A DNA stretch of 64,000 nucleotides from Bradyrhizobium diazoefficiens (GTDB lineage Bacteria; Pseudomonadota; Alphaproteobacteria; Rhizobiales; Xanthobacteraceae), in the NCBI RefSeq assembly GCF_016616885.1, contig NZ_CP067102.1, positions 2,756,501 through 2,820,500 on the forward strand, read 5' to 3'. The notes under the pieces were generated by a model. That model saw only the letters and a program-made list of their open reading frames with translations, was not told the origin of the DNA and did no database searches. The position numbers were made by a program, and so were the translations under genes. Position 1 is the first letter of the stretch. Every line of letters begins with the position of its first letter. Of the stretch, positions 26,425 to 36,171 are shown piece by piece.

Positions 26425-28254
26425 TCATCCTTCGAACGGCCAGAAGATGGGCACGAGAAACGTGCCTACCAGGAAGAACCAGAGCAGCAACGGTAGGCCC
26501 ATCCTCCAGAAATCACCGAATCGATAGCCGCCGGGGCCCTGCACCATGAGGCTCGCCGAGGCGGCGATAGGCGTGAGGAAGGAAGCGGCTGCAGCCACCG
26601 CCACAGTCACCAACGCGGTGCGCGGCGAGACGCCGACGGCTTCCGCGGAGGCGATCGCTATCGGAATGACGATAAGCGTCGTCGCTGTGCTGCTGATCAG
26701 CTGACCGATCAGCGCTGTGAGCAAAAACAGCCCGGCCAGCAGCGCGTACGGGCTCGCATTGCCGACAATGGCGACGAGTGTATCGGCGATGAGATAGGCC
26801 GCACCCGTCTTGTACATGGCGGTCGAGAGCGGGATCAGCGACGCCACCATGATCAGAACATTCCAGTTGACCGCCCGATAAGCCCGTTCGATCTTGAGTA
26901 CGCCCAACAGGATCACCGTGCAGGCCGCCGCCAACCCGGCGACGACTCTTGGCACGGCGCCCGTCGCCAGCAGCGTCACCATGACCGCGAGAATGACAAT
27001 GGCGCGTAAGGAGCCGGCGCCCAAGGGCCTGGCCTGACGGCGGATCATGTCAGGGGCGGCAACGACGAGCACGTTTGGATCGCGTCCGTACTCCTCCAGC
27101 GCTTCCCAACGGCCTTGCAGCAACAGCGTGTCGCCCGCCGCAAGAACGGTTTCTCCGGGTCCGAGATTCTCGCCGCCGCGTTGAACGCCCAGGATGATCA
27201 GATCGCCACTTTCGGTGACCATGCCGGGGAAGACCGTCTCACCGATCAAACGAGAGCGGGGCGGCAGCACGACCTCGGAGAAGCCATGGCTATCATTGAA
27301 CAGCGCCTCCCGCATCCTGCCGGCCGTCTCTCGGCAAGGCATCAGGCCATGCTGCTCGGCGAAGGCATCCATTGCCGCCTGTTCACCGCGCATGATGAGT
27401 CGATCGCCCTCGACGAGAGAATGTTGCCACGAGATGCTGTTCTGGCGGCGCGGGCGAACAGCGATAAAGCTGAGCTCCGGATGATTCTCGCGCTCCAGCC
27501 GCGATTCCAGCACGGCCTGCAAGGTGCCGAGATAGGGCGATGCGGCGGTGATCTCAAACTGGTACACCCGATCAAACAGCTTGTATTGCTCGGTCAGCAT
27601 GCGCGAATGGTGGCTCAGATCCTCCGGCATTTCCCGACTGGTGCGCACCGGCAGCAGCCTATGGCCAAAAAGAACGACAATGGCCACGGTACCAGCCAGA
27701 AGCGGCACTCCGATCACCGTCATCTCGAAAAAGCCGAAGGGTGCGAGACCGACATCGCTCGCCGCGTCGGAGAGCAGCACGTTCACAAGGCTTCCTGTCA
27801 GCACCAGCATCGAGCCCGAATAGGATGCGAAGGCGAGAGGCATCATGAGCTGCGCAGGCGGACGCCTGAGCCGGACGGAGACGATCACCAGCACGGGCAG
27901 CAGGGCAGCCACTGCACCACCCGAGCCGATCAGCGCCGTGAGAGAGGCCACGAGCAGCATCGACAGCACCAGCAGGCGCGTCCGGCTCTCGCCCGCGTAG
28001 CGAATTAGCACCTGGCCTGCCCAGGTGGTGACGCCGGACGAATCCAGGCTGGCACTCACCACGAAGAGCGAAGCGATGAAGAGTATCGTGGTGTCGCCGA
28101 AACCTGCCAACGTCTCGGAGAGTTCCAGAATACCGGTCGCGTAAAGCACGAGCGCCGCGCTTAGCGCCACGACTGCGACCGGCACCCGGTTCGAGACGAA
28201 GAGCAGGACCATCACGCCGATGATGGCGAAGGTAATGAGTATATGCGGCGTCAT
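26425..28254 (-). CDS. SLC13-type permease with two TrkA-C domains (copy 2, divergent motifs)
   Basis: Also 609 residues and the same architecture as the gene downstream of it: membrane half, two TrkA-C domains (YQFEITAASPYLGTLQAVLE, then VVLPPRSRLIGETVFPGMVT), membrane half. The motifs are altered: where copy 1 has MSSTAVVAIFIPV this has IGSGGAVAALLPV, and TAPN is replaced by TGSLVNVLL. Half 2 is more canonical (LISSTATTLIVIPIAIA). So the two are ancient paralogues with different substrate sites. Length and gene order suggest tandem duplication. The start follows 54 bases after the dipeptidase gene stop. Confidence 0.87.
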   Translation of the reverse strand: MTPHILITFAIIGVMVLLFVSNRVPVAVVALSAALVLYATGILELSETLAGFGDTTILFIASLFVVSASLDSSGVTTWAGQVLIRYAGESRTRLLVLSMLLVASLTALIGSGGAVAALLPVLVIVSVRLRRPPAQLMMPLAFASYSGSMLVLTGSLVNVLLSDAASDVGLAPFGFFEMTVIGVPLLAGTVAIVVLFGHRLLPVRTSREMPEDLSHHSRMLTEQYKLFDRVYQFEITAASPYLGTLQAVLESRLERENHPELSFIAVRPRRQNSISWQHSLVEGDRLIMRGEQAAMDAFAEQHGLMPCRETAGRMREALFNDSHGFSEVVLPPRSRLIGETVFPGMVTESGDLIILGVQRGGENLGPGETVLAAGDTLLLQGRWEALEEYGRDPNVLVVAAPDMIRRQARPLGAGSLRAIVILAVMVTLLATGAVPRVVAGLAAACTVILLGVLKIERAYRAVNWNVLIMVASLIPLSTAMYKTGAAYLIADTLVAIVGNASPYALLAGLFLLTALIGQLISSTATTLIVIPIAIASAEAVGVSPRTALVTVAVAAAASFLTPIAASASLMVQGPGGYRFGDFWRMGLPLLLWFFLVGTFLVPIFWPFEG

Positions 28255-28308
28255 CGCACCTCGCGAGGGCGGTCCGGCCTGGAGCCAGCGCTGCTTGCCC
28301 GTGCCGCT

Positions 28309-29691
28309 CTACCGCGACAACGCTTCCAGAATCCGCGCCCAGGAGCGGATCCCCTTATGAAAGCTCTTGAGATCGTATTTCTCGTTCGGGCTGTGGATGC
28401 GGTCATCCTCGAGGCCAAAGCCCGCGAGCACCACGTCCATGCCCAGCGACTGTTTGAGCTGATGGGTCACGGGAATGGAGCCGCCACCGCCGATGAAGAC
28501 CGCGGGCTTGCCCCATTCGGCCGTCAGTGCGTCGCGCACCTTGCCGAAGGCGGGAGCCTCGATCGGGAAGCGGATCGCCTGACCCGCGCCATGCTCTAGG
28601 AATTCCACGCGGCAATCGGCCGGGACGCGCGCATGTACATGCTCCCGGAAGGCCTTGCGGATGGCATGGGGATCCTGATCGAAAACCAGGCGGAAAGACA
28701 CCTTTGCCGAGGCCGTGGCGGGAATCACCGTCTTGAACCCAGCCCCCTGATAGCCGCCGCCCATGCCGTTGATTTCGCAGGTCGGGCGCGACCAGACCAT
28801 CTCGAGCGCGCCGCGGCCCTTCTCGCCGGCGGGAACAGAAAGCCCGATGGCACCGAGGAAGGACTTTGCGCTGAAGTTCAAGCTGTCCCATTGCAGGCGC
28901 AACGCCTCGGGAAGTTCCGGTACGCCGTCATAGAAACCGCGCAGCGTGACGCGTCCGTTCTCGTCGTGCAGGTCAGAGAGGATGCGGGCGAGGATGCGGT
29001 TCGGATTGGCTGCGGCCGAACCATAGAAGCCTGAATGCAGATCGCGGTCGGCGGCATGTATGATGACTTCCTCGCCGCAGAGACCACGCAACATGGTCTG
29101 GATCGCCGGCGTCTCGGGGTCCCACATGTTGGTGTCGCAGATCAGGCCGATATCTGCGCGCAGCTCCGCGGCGTGCGCATCGAGAAAGCCCGGCAGGTTC
29201 ACGCCACCGGATTCCTCTTCCCCCTCCAGCAAAATCGAAATCGGAATTGGCAGTTTGCCGGTGACCGCCTTCCAGGCGCGGCAGGCCTCGACAAAGGTCA
29301 TAAGTTGGCCTTTGTCGTCGGCGGCGCCGCGACCAGTAATGATCTTCGCGCCATCGGGCATCGTTTGGATGGACGGGTCAAAGGGGGCGCGACCCCAGAG
29401 TTCGAGGGGATCGACTGGCTGCACATCGTAATGGCCGTAGAACAGAGCCGAGGGGCCGGGCACGCTGCGGTCATGCGCCACGACCATCGGGTGCCCCGGT
29501 GTCGGGCGCACAGTGGCATCGAAGCCGATGCCTTTCAGGTCCGCGACATGCCATTCGGCATTGGCGATACATTCGGCATTGTAGGCCGGTTCGGTCGAGA
29601 TCGACTTGATGCGCAGGATCGCGAACAGACGCTCGAGCGCCGCATCGAGGTTGGCGTCTATGTTGGACAAGACATCGTCGAGCTTGGTCAT
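28309..29691 (-). CDS. M20-family dipeptidase
   Basis: 460 residues starting MTKLDDVLSNIDANLDAALE (the frame is open to 29751 but is unlikely to be translated). Zinc-site motifs: YGHYDVQPVDP (HxD), TGRGAADDKGQLM (bridging Asp), LEGEEESGGVNLP (Glu-Glu), LICDTNMWDP and, near the end, HSPNEKYDLKSF with the last His. This is the carnosinase/CNDP-like branch of M20/M25/M40, which cleaves dipeptides or N-acyl amino acids in the cytoplasm. The AbgT transporter and the DcaP-like porin lie upstream on the same strand, which suggests peptide or aminobenzoyl-glutamate scavenging. Confidence 0.9.
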   Translation of the reverse strand: MTKLDDVLSNIDANLDAALERLFAILRIKSISTEPAYNAECIANAEWHVADLKGIGFDATVRPTPGHPMVVAHDRSVPGPSALFYGHYDVQPVDPLELWGRAPFDPSIQTMPDGAKIITGRGAADDKGQLMTFVEACRAWKAVTGKLPIPISILLEGEEESGGVNLPGFLDAHAAELRADIGLICDTNMWDPETPAIQTMLRGLCGEEVIIHAADRDLHSGFYGSAAANPNRILARILSDLHDENGRVTLRGFYDGVPELPEALRLQWDSLNFSAKSFLGAIGLSVPAGEKGRGALEMVWSRPTCEINGMGGGYQGAGFKTVIPATASAKVSFRLVFDQDPHAIRKAFREHVHARVPADCRVEFLEHGAGQAIRFPIEAPAFGKVRDALTAEWGKPAVFIGGGGSIPVTHQLKQSLGMDVVLAGFGLEDDRIHSPNEKYDLKSFHKGIRSWARILEALSR

Positions 29692-29872
29692 GGAGCCCAC
29701 CGGAGGATCTTCTGAGCCGTTGGTCGTTACGAGCGGGCGCGATCGGGTCAACGCTCCTTACCCGCCTTTTTCGTTCACCGCTTTTGGCGAGGCCCAGCGG
29801 ACCATTATCTAACGTTGAATTTCCTTGGTGAACAATCAGGCTATTTACCCTGACATCTCGGGGTTTTTCCGG

Positions 29873-29893
29873 GTGAGGTGCGTTGCACCTCAC
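29873..29893. terminator. perfect 9-bp inverted repeat after AbgT
   Basis: GTGAGGTGC-GTT-GCACCTCAC, overlapping the AbgT stop codon. It could form a compact hairpin that ends the AbgT transcript, or be a protein site about 180 bases before the dipeptidase start. There is no T-run on the minus strand. Confidence 0.4.
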
Positions 29894-31455
29894 AATCCCC
29901 AGGGCAGGCCGAGCAGGTACCAGACAACGAACAGCACGGTCCAGATGATGGCCATCCAGAGTGTGTACGGCAGCATCAGGGCCACAACCGTCCCGACGCC
30001 GGCTTTCTTGTCGTAGATCTGAGCAAACCCGACCACCATGGCGAAATAGGCGTTGAGCGGGGTGATCGCGTTGATCGGCGAGTCGCCGACACGGTACGCG
30101 GCCAGGACGGCTGCGGGATCGACGTTGAGCTGCACGAACACCGGCACGAAGACCGGCGCGAAGATGGCCCATTTGGCGATTGCCGGCGTGAACACGAAGT
30201 CCAGAATCATGACGACAACGATAAAGCCAATCAGCAGCCACAGCGTGCCGATATTCGCGCCTTTCAGCACATCGGCCATCGTCAGGGCCATCAGCGTCGG
30301 AATATTGCTGTAGTTGAAGTAGTCGACGAACTGGCTGATGACGACGAACAGGAGGATGGTGCCGCTGAGTGAGGCAACCGCCGTGGTCATGGCCGCGATA
30401 ATGGCTGCGGAGCTGTTCACCGTTTTTGCGCCGATGCCATATGCGATCCCGGTTGCAAGGAACAGCACCATGATGACCCCGATCAGGCCGTTCATGAATG
30501 GTGAGTTACCGATCAGGACGCCCGTCGTCGGATTGCGCAGGGGCGCGCCGGACGGAACGGTCAACAGAAGGAACAGGGTCACTACCCCAAGCAGTGCGAA
30601 GCCGCTGTACCTCAGCCCGCGGGACTCGTCGACGGAAAGCTGGCCGCCGTTCCCTCCCGGCTGGGTGTTGGCGGTTTTCTCGGCCTGGTACGCGCCCAGC
30701 CGGGGCTCGATGATCCGGTTGTTGATGAGGGCAATAACGACGGTCAGGACAAGCACGGACGCGATCGAGAACGAGACGTTGGCGGTCAGATCCAGCGAGG
30801 TGGTGGGATTGACCATGTGAATTGCATCGTTGGTGATTTCCGTCAGAACGGCATCAAGCGGCTTGATAATCATGTTCACGGTGAACGCACCGGCGACTGC
30901 GGCAAACCCCACAGCCAGCCCAGCGAGAGGATGCCGGCCAACACTCAGGAAGGCCGCGCCCGCCAACGGGATCAACACGACATAGCCGGCGTCGGCGGCG
31001 ATGCTGGACAAAATGCCGACGAACGCGACGATGTAAACGAGTGCCCAGCTCGGAGAGACGGCCACGAGTTTTCTGATCAACGCGTTCACCAGGCCGGCTT
31101 CCTCAGCGACGCCGACACCCATCATGGCGACGATCAGCAGCCCAACCGCAGTGAAACCCATCAGGTTCGGCACGAGCCGGGTATAGATATGACGAATGCC
31201 GTCCGCCGTCAGCAGGCTATTGGCGGCAGTGGTCGCGGTCTCGAGCTTGTGGGTATCGGGATTGATGGCCTGGTAGGTGACGCTGGCCCCCAACATGTAG
31301 AGCAGGTGAGAGAGCACCAACACGATGGCGATGAGGATCAGAAAGATCACGACCGGGTGCGGGACGCTGTTTCCAACATGCTCGACGGTGTCGAGAACTC
31401 TTTGCATCATCGTCTTCGATGGTGCCGTGTTGGTGACATCACTGCGCGCGCTCAT
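29890..31455 (-). CDS. AbgT-family transporter
   Basis: 521 residues of the AbgT family (p-aminobenzoyl-glutamate and, in some members, sulfonamide or antimetabolite transport). The start MSARSDVTNTAPSKTMMQRV has GGAGG 10 bases upstream. Typical segments: VLDTVEHVGNSVPHPVVIF at the first helix, VGVAEEAGLVNALIRKLVA, SSIAADAGYVVLIPLAGAAF and the second-half repeat KWAIFAPVFVPVFVQLNVDP. About 11 helices; inner membrane. In Escherichia coli AbgT works with AbgAB amidohydrolases; here the downstream M20 enzyme could play that part (inference). Confidence 0.93.
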   Translation of the reverse strand: MSARSDVTNTAPSKTMMQRVLDTVEHVGNSVPHPVVIFLILIAIVLVLSHLLYMLGASVTYQAINPDTHKLETATTAANSLLTADGIRHIYTRLVPNLMGFTAVGLLIVAMMGVGVAEEAGLVNALIRKLVAVSPSWALVYIVAFVGILSSIAADAGYVVLIPLAGAAFLSVGRHPLAGLAVGFAAVAGAFTVNMIIKPLDAVLTEITNDAIHMVNPTTSLDLTANVSFSIASVLVLTVVIALINNRIIEPRLGAYQAEKTANTQPGGNGGQLSVDESRGLRYSGFALLGVVTLFLLLTVPSGAPLRNPTTGVLIGNSPFMNGLIGVIMVLFLATGIAYGIGAKTVNSSAAIIAAMTTAVASLSGTILLFVVISQFVDYFNYSNIPTLMALTMADVLKGANIGTLWLLIGFIVVVMILDFVFTPAIAKWAIFAPVFVPVFVQLNVDPAAVLAAYRVGDSPINAITPLNAYFAMVVGFAQIYDKKAGVGTVVALMLPYTLWMAIIWTVLFVVWYLLGLPWGL

Positions 31456-31673
31456 GTCGGAAATCCTCCCGCTCCATGCACGGGGCCCGCTCGGGAGAGG
31501 ATTGCCCGCCCTTCGGGTCTGTTCACGCGCTGTCTTGCGAACAATCAATAGGGCGCATCAAAATCCGGCTGAATACCGAATGCGCCTAGATTGTTCCAGG
31601 GCAATTACCGATCCGAACGAATGTCTGTGTCAGCGGGCCTTCCATATCTGGCTTCGAAGCAACAAGGCTGCCT

Positions 31674-33350
31674 TTAGAACCGCACGGTAGCGGAGCCGAG
31701 GATGCGGTTGGCCGTACCGGAGCCGGTGCTGATCGGGGCTGTTGCTGTGGTCCCGCCATACACGTCCCGATGCGAGTAGACATATTCAAGGCCGACATCG
31801 AGCCATCCCGTCCCGACGGTGTTGCCACGAAGCTCCGCGAATGGGCTCCAGATCAAATTGACGATCCCCTGCTGCATGGTGCTGTTCAGCGACGTGGCCG
31901 CGGCGGACCCCGGCACGAAGAATTGGGCATAGGATGGATATTGCTGCCATGCGTAGGAATAGACGAAATTGCTACGCAATTGCGGTGTCCAGAAGCGGCG
32001 GTAACCCACGCTTGCGCCATATGTCGGCAGGGCGTCGAGGCTGGGATCCACAACGCCGGGCAAGCCGATGTTCGACAGCGCATCCTGGCCGGAGGTATTG
32101 GCGCCGAAATAGCGCCCGATGCCTTGGCCGTAATAGGCCATGCCAACCAGCTCGTCCGGTCCGAATGCCGGTGACAGCCATCGCATCGGGAAGCGACCAC
32201 TGCCGGCGACGCCCCAACCGGCGGTATTGCGCTCGACCGCCGGCAGCGGCGCCGCCGTGCCGGCCGTACGGATGGTGAGATCGCGCAGCAGGCCACGCAG
32301 ATCGAGGCCCAAGCCATCGTTCCGGTATTCCAGCCGGCCGAGCAAATCGGGCGCAGAGGCAAATGAGGGACTCAGTCCCCCAAAGCCAGCCGGAGTGCTG
32401 ATCTGTGTGAATACGCCTGCCGCGGACGTGTACTGTGTATCCGGCATCTCGATCGAAACGTGCCCGGTCAATCCCGGAGCCAATGTCGCGGTCGCCCGAA
32501 CCTGCGGCTGGCGCACAAACGACTGGTTGAGATTGGTCGAGAAGTTCACGGTTTCATAGACGCCTTCATTCCACAGGCTGTTCGCCCAGCCGACCAGTAC
32601 GCGAAACTGTTCGGTGCCGAGCTCGCCCCAGGCCTGACGGAGCCGAAAGACCGCATTGGGGGAAGCCGCCGTGCCCCCGCCGAAGTCTCCTTCCACGCGG
32701 GTTTCCAGAGTCCCCCAGGCGATCGCCGTGCGCGTATCCATGCCGATGCGGCTAAACCGGGCGGACAATCCGGTATCACCTCCCTGGATGTCGGCGGGGC
32801 TTCCGGAAAGTGGAATGGCTTGCACAGTCGGCGCATCGGACTGATTGCGGCCATTGAAGTCGTGGTACCCGTGGACGTTGGCGAAACCGTAGAACCGCAC
32901 CTCGGACTGCGAGCCAGGGATACGCAAGGATAGACCCGGGAGATCCGAACGCAACGCGTCCTGGCCTTCTCCGTCGTACTGACTTCCCATTGCTTCGGGC
33001 GGACGCAGGCCCGGAATGGCCGCCGCTGCGGCTTGTGGCAGGACCGCGGCAGTTGATGCAATCGGAATCGCAGGCGGCTTTTGCCCGGTGGTGGGTGCGA
33101 CGACGTCGCGACGTGCGGTGGTGGCCTGAGACTTCGAACGCTTATCGCGCGTTTCGAGTTCATCGACGCGATGGCGCAGCGCGCTGATCAGCTTGTCACC
33201 TTCTGTTGCGCGGGCTTGCAGCGCATCAAGACGGCGCATCAACTCTTCCATGGAAGGCTTCTGCTCCTGACTGGCGGGTGTCTGCGCCAAAGCCGGACTG
33301 GCGAATATTGCGATTGATGCGATGCCGCAAAGCGCTCGGAACGTCGGCAT
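31674..33350 (-). CDS. DcaP-like outer-membrane porin
   Basis: 558 residues. A signal peptide ([22 protein letters not shown]) precedes a coiled coil of about residues 30-70 ([20 protein letters not shown]), a Ser/Thr/Ala linker, and a beta-barrel that starts [19 protein letters not shown] and ends with Phe (ILGSATVRF), as in trimeric DcaP channels. Alternating hydrophobic strands with aromatic girdles are evident ([15 protein letters not shown]). DcaP porins take up dicarboxylates or other anionic molecules across the outer membrane. It is upstream of AbgT (218-base gap), so a complete path from outside to cytoplasm is present. Confidence 0.87.
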   Translation of the reverse strand: MPTFRALCGIASIAIFASPALAQTPASQEQKPSMEELMRRLDALQARATEGDKLISALRHRVDELETRDKRSKSQATTARRDVVAPTTGQKPPAIPIASTAAVLPQAAAAAIPGLRPPEAMGSQYDGEGQDALRSDLPGLSLRIPGSQSEVRFYGFANVHGYHDFNGRNQSDAPTVQAIPLSGSPADIQGGDTGLSARFSRIGMDTRTAIAWGTLETRVEGDFGGGTAASPNAVFRLRQAWGELGTEQFRVLVGWANSLWNEGVYETVNFSTNLNQSFVRQPQVRATATLAPGLTGHVSIEMPDTQYTSAAGVFTQISTPAGFGGLSPSFASAPDLLGRLEYRNDGLGLDLRGLLRDLTIRTAGTAAPLPAVERNTAGWGVAGSGRFPMRWLSPAFGPDELVGMAYYGQGIGRYFGANTSGQDALSNIGLPGVVDPSLDALPTYGASVGYRRFWTPQLRSNFVYSYAWQQYPSYAQFFVPGSAAATSLNSTMQQGIVNLIWSPFAELRGNTVGTGWLDVGLEYVYSHRDVYGGTTATAPISTGSGTANRILGSATVRF

Positions 33351-33855
33351 TCAAGCCTCCCGTTGGCACGTTCAGGTACATCGAACTTTGCGCTCGATTC
33401 CATCGATCGCAAGGCGGCTCCGTCAGCGGATCGAAATTTCGGTGAGGTGTGCCATTTCGGTTGTAAAGTATCGCAATTGCACGGCGCTCGGTCGGTTCAA
33501 ATCCCGGAGCGCAGCGCGCTTGCAGCCGCCGCGCCTTCGAACCTCGAGCGGTCGACGATTGATCGCCAGGGCGCAGCAGCATTCACGGCGACCTTTAATC
33601 GTTATTGTCGCGTCTTGAGGGCCGCTGCCACATTTGCGTGGCACGAACTGCATATTCAAATGCCGGAATTCATGCCAGTCATGTGAGGTTTTGCTTTTTG
33701 GAGAATACAACCTGCTGGCTAGGGGGTAAAATCGAGCGTATAATCCGATCTCTTCCCTAGGGGATTCCTGTGGTCCGGTGATCGATGCCGGACGATCGGA
33801 GAGGGGAGTTTTCGAGATTGATCGTTGAGATCGATATCGAGAATGACCCGGAAAG
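33351..33855 (+). other. promoter-bearing gap before the histidine kinase
   Basis: About 500 bases, divergent between the porin and the kinase. A perfect TATAAT stands at 33739-33744, about 115 bases before the kinase start, with only a weak -35 at 17-base spacing. It is flanked by CTAGGGGG upstream and the palindrome CCCTAGGG downstream (33756-33763). No gene is supported; the small open frame on the minus strand has no recognisable product. Confidence 0.4.
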
Positions 33856-35034
33856 TTGGTGCGTACCGTGAAGCCAGACAGTTCTCCTGCTCGCGAGCCG
33901 ACGCGTCCCTTTATCGACGATCGCCTGATTAGCCCGGATGCAGTTGGCGATCGCTCCTATTGGACACACTCCGAAGAGCTTCTTTTTGCGGTCCGTCCCT
34001 CGCGTGGCGGGCGCTTCGTGTACGAAGCAATCAATCAGGCTTTCGAGGCTCTGCTTGGAATGTTGCAGCACGAGGTCCGGGAGCTGGACGTCTTCGACTG
34101 TCTTGCCAGGGAAGACGCCGAAGCTCTCTGTGAAATCCTCCAAGCCTGTCTTGCCGAAGGAACCGAAGCCAAGATCCAGCACAGCCTGATGCTCGGCGGC
34201 TTGCGGCGCGATGTCGAGACAACCGTCGTTCCGATCCTCCATCCGATGACCGCCAATGCGGCCCGATTGATTGGCGGCCATCGGTTACTGCACAAGGAAG
34301 GTCTCGACAGTGGAACTGATGAGGATTCTTACCTTCACGGGGACGTTAGCCTGATGTCGATCCAGGAGGACATCCACCAGCGGATTGCGTCGGAACTTCA
34401 TGATTCGACATGCCAGGAGTTGGTTGCCGCGAGTCTTGGCCTGATGCGTGTTCGCACCTGCCTCGATAACCCGCGCGGCGTCGCGCGGCTTTGCGATGAT
34501 ATCGACGCGTCGATCGACGCGGCACTCAGGGAAATTCGCTCCCTGACCTATCTGCTCCATCCCCAGGACCTGTCGAACCAGGGACTGAAGGCGACGATCG
34601 AGCAGTATGCCCTGGGTTTTGGTGCACGTACGTCGTTGCGGGTGAGCACCAGGATTCCCGCCGTCGTCGATCAGCTGCCTTACGCGAGCCAGCGTTCGGT
34701 GCTGCGGGTTATTCAGGAAGCGCTCACGAACATATTCCGCCACGCGAAGGCGACGGAGGCCAAAATCGTCGTCGAGGCGATCGAGGGGCGCTTCCATCTG
34801 ACGATTAACGACAACGGACGCGGCTTTCCGGTCAGTCGGGCAATGCGTGGCAGCGGTGCGATATCGCCCGGTGTCGGCATTCCCGCCATGAGAGCGAGGC
34901 TTAAGCAGCTTGGGGGCACGTTCGAGATCCGGTCCGATCCTGAAACGCTGCATGCCGGCACGACGTTGTGCGCGGTGTTTCCGCATGGCCTTGTGATCAA
35001 GAGGCGAAATCGGCGCAGGTCTCTGCAATCATGA
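33856..35034 (+). CDS. soluble sensor histidine kinase (NarX/DegS-like HisKA_3)
   Basis: About 392 residues with no membrane segment. A PAS-like domain is visible at residues 50-130 (RGGRFVYEAINQAFEALLGM, LDVFDCLAREDAEALCEIL). The HisKA_3 dimerisation helix follows with phospho-acceptor His182 in RIASELHDSTCQELVAASL. The ATPase domain has VIQEALTNIFRHAKA (N box), TINDNGRGFP and GVGIPAMRARLKQLGG (G boxes). It likely phosphorylates the NarL-type regulator 320 bases downstream. The signal is unknown. The start is uncertain: TTG 33856, GTG 33859 or GTG 33868. Confidence 0.88.
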   Translation: MVRTVKPDSSPAREPTRPFIDDRLISPDAVGDRSYWTHSEELLFAVRPSRGGRFVYEAINQAFEALLGMLQHEVRELDVFDCLAREDAEALCEILQACLAEGTEAKIQHSLMLGGLRRDVETTVVPILHPMTANAARLIGGHRLLHKEGLDSGTDEDSYLHGDVSLMSIQEDIHQRIASELHDSTCQELVAASLGLMRVRTCLDNPRGVARLCDDIDASIDAALREIRSLTYLLHPQDLSNQGLKATIEQYALGFGARTSLRVSTRIPAVVDQLPYASQRSVLRVIQEALTNIFRHAKATEAKIVVEAIEGRFHLTINDNGRGFPVSRAMRGSGAISPGVGIPAMRARLKQLGGTFEIRSDPETLHAGTTLCAVFPHGLVIKRRNRRRSLQS

Positions 35035-35116
35035 ATATCAGCGTGTGCACGGGACGACGGACATCGGGGTCCCAACGGCAGGCAATCTTTGTCCGCCGGT
35101 TCCCGGAGTTCCCTCC

Positions 35117-35222
35117 ATGAAACGAACTCTGATCGACGACGAGCCGTGAAGCGGTCCGATCAGGCCTGCGCGCGGAATTCCCGCAGGACCCTGATTGGCG
35201 AGTCGTCGCGGAGAGGCGCTGA
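35117..35222 (+). pseudogene. decayed N-terminus of a NarL-type response regulator
   Basis: It starts ATG AAA CGA ACT CTG ATC GAC GAC, which parallels the MKRILIADDH start of the two intact regulators, but runs into a TGA after ten codons. Another frame then gives EAVRSGLRAEFPQDPDWRVV and AER before a stop, matching HEAVRSGLRAVxExRPDWxVVAEA. It sits between the kinase and the intact regulator, so it looks like a tandem duplicate that has lost most of its sequence. Confidence 0.7.
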
Positions 35223-35355
35223 TCTCTGGTACATCCGCCCGGGGATATCAGGGTTTTGCAGGATAACCCATTGAAGGATAATCGGTAGATTGGCAAAGTT
35301 GATTACTGGAAATCTCCATTGATTGCCCGATAGGCCCGCATACGGGAACGACGCC

Positions 35356-35991
35356 GTGAAACGCATCGTGATTGCGGATGATCATGAAGTCGTACGTTCC
35401 GGGCTCCGGGCGATCGTTGAGACCCGCTCAGATTGGATCGTCAGCGGAGAGGCGACCAACGGCGAGCAGGCTGTGGCCGCGGCGAGCGAGACGCGTCCAG
35501 ACGTCGTGATCGCCGACTATTCGATGCCGCTGATGAACGGACTTGAGGTCAGCCGCCGCCTCAAGTCGATGCGCCTGCGCACCGAAGTGTTGATCCTGAC
35601 GATGCACGAGAATGAGGAATTGCTGACGGAGGCCATTCTGGCTGGCGTTCGCGGCTTCCTGTTCAAATCGGACGCCAGTAAACACCTGATCTTCGCGATC
35701 GAGGCATTGCTCGACGGCAGACCTTACTTCACCGGCGTCCTGTTGGAGAAGCTGCTCCACGAATACCAGGCCGGCAAGGACAGTACGTCCGACATGCTGC
35801 TCACCGCACGAGAGCAGGGTGTCGTCCAGCTTATTGCAGAGGGGCACACCAACAAATCGATCGGCGTCATCCTGAAGCTGAGCGTAAAGACGGTCGAGAC
35901 CCACCGCGCGTCAGCGATGCGCAAGCTCAGAATGTCATCGACGGCCGAACTGGTCCGCTACGCCATCCGCAGGAAGCTGGTTAGTCCTTGA
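35356..35991 (+). CDS. NarL/FixJ-type response regulator
   Basis: 211 residues from a GTG start (VKRIVIADDHEVVRSGLRAI). Receiver domain: acidic pair 8-9, Asp54 in VVIADYSMPLMNG, Thr in LILTMHENEE, Lys in FLFKSDASK. Output: LuxR-type HTH with LTAREQGVVQLIAEGHTNKS and SVKTVETHRASAMRKLRMSS. It follows the soluble histidine kinase and is its probable partner. The frame is open to 35323 but the receiver fold begins at the GTG. Paralogue of the regulator at 9.8 kb. Confidence 0.9.
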   Translation: MKRIVIADDHEVVRSGLRAIVETRSDWIVSGEATNGEQAVAAASETRPDVVIADYSMPLMNGLEVSRRLKSMRLRTEVLILTMHENEELLTEAILAGVRGFLFKSDASKHLIFAIEALLDGRPYFTGVLLEKLLHEYQAGKDSTSDMLLTAREQGVVQLIAEGHTNKSIGVILKLSVKTVETHRASAMRKLRMSSTAELVRYAIRRKLVSP

Positions 35992-36171
35992 TGGAGCTTT
36001 CAACCGTGAAACCGGCAGCAGTGCCGCCAACGATTTCGCGACCAATGCAGATTCGCTCCAGTGCATTCGGGCATTTTCGTCGACGGTTTCTTCGATGCGC
36101 CTCAGGTGGCCGCTCCCTCGCGACTCACTCAACGGTGCGCTGATCGTTCGCCTCGGATCAGCTGCGCGCCT

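Noticed and set aside
33423..33710. 95-residue minus-strand frame before the kinase
   Set aside because: No ribosome site, no recognisable domain, and it lies in a likely promoter region.
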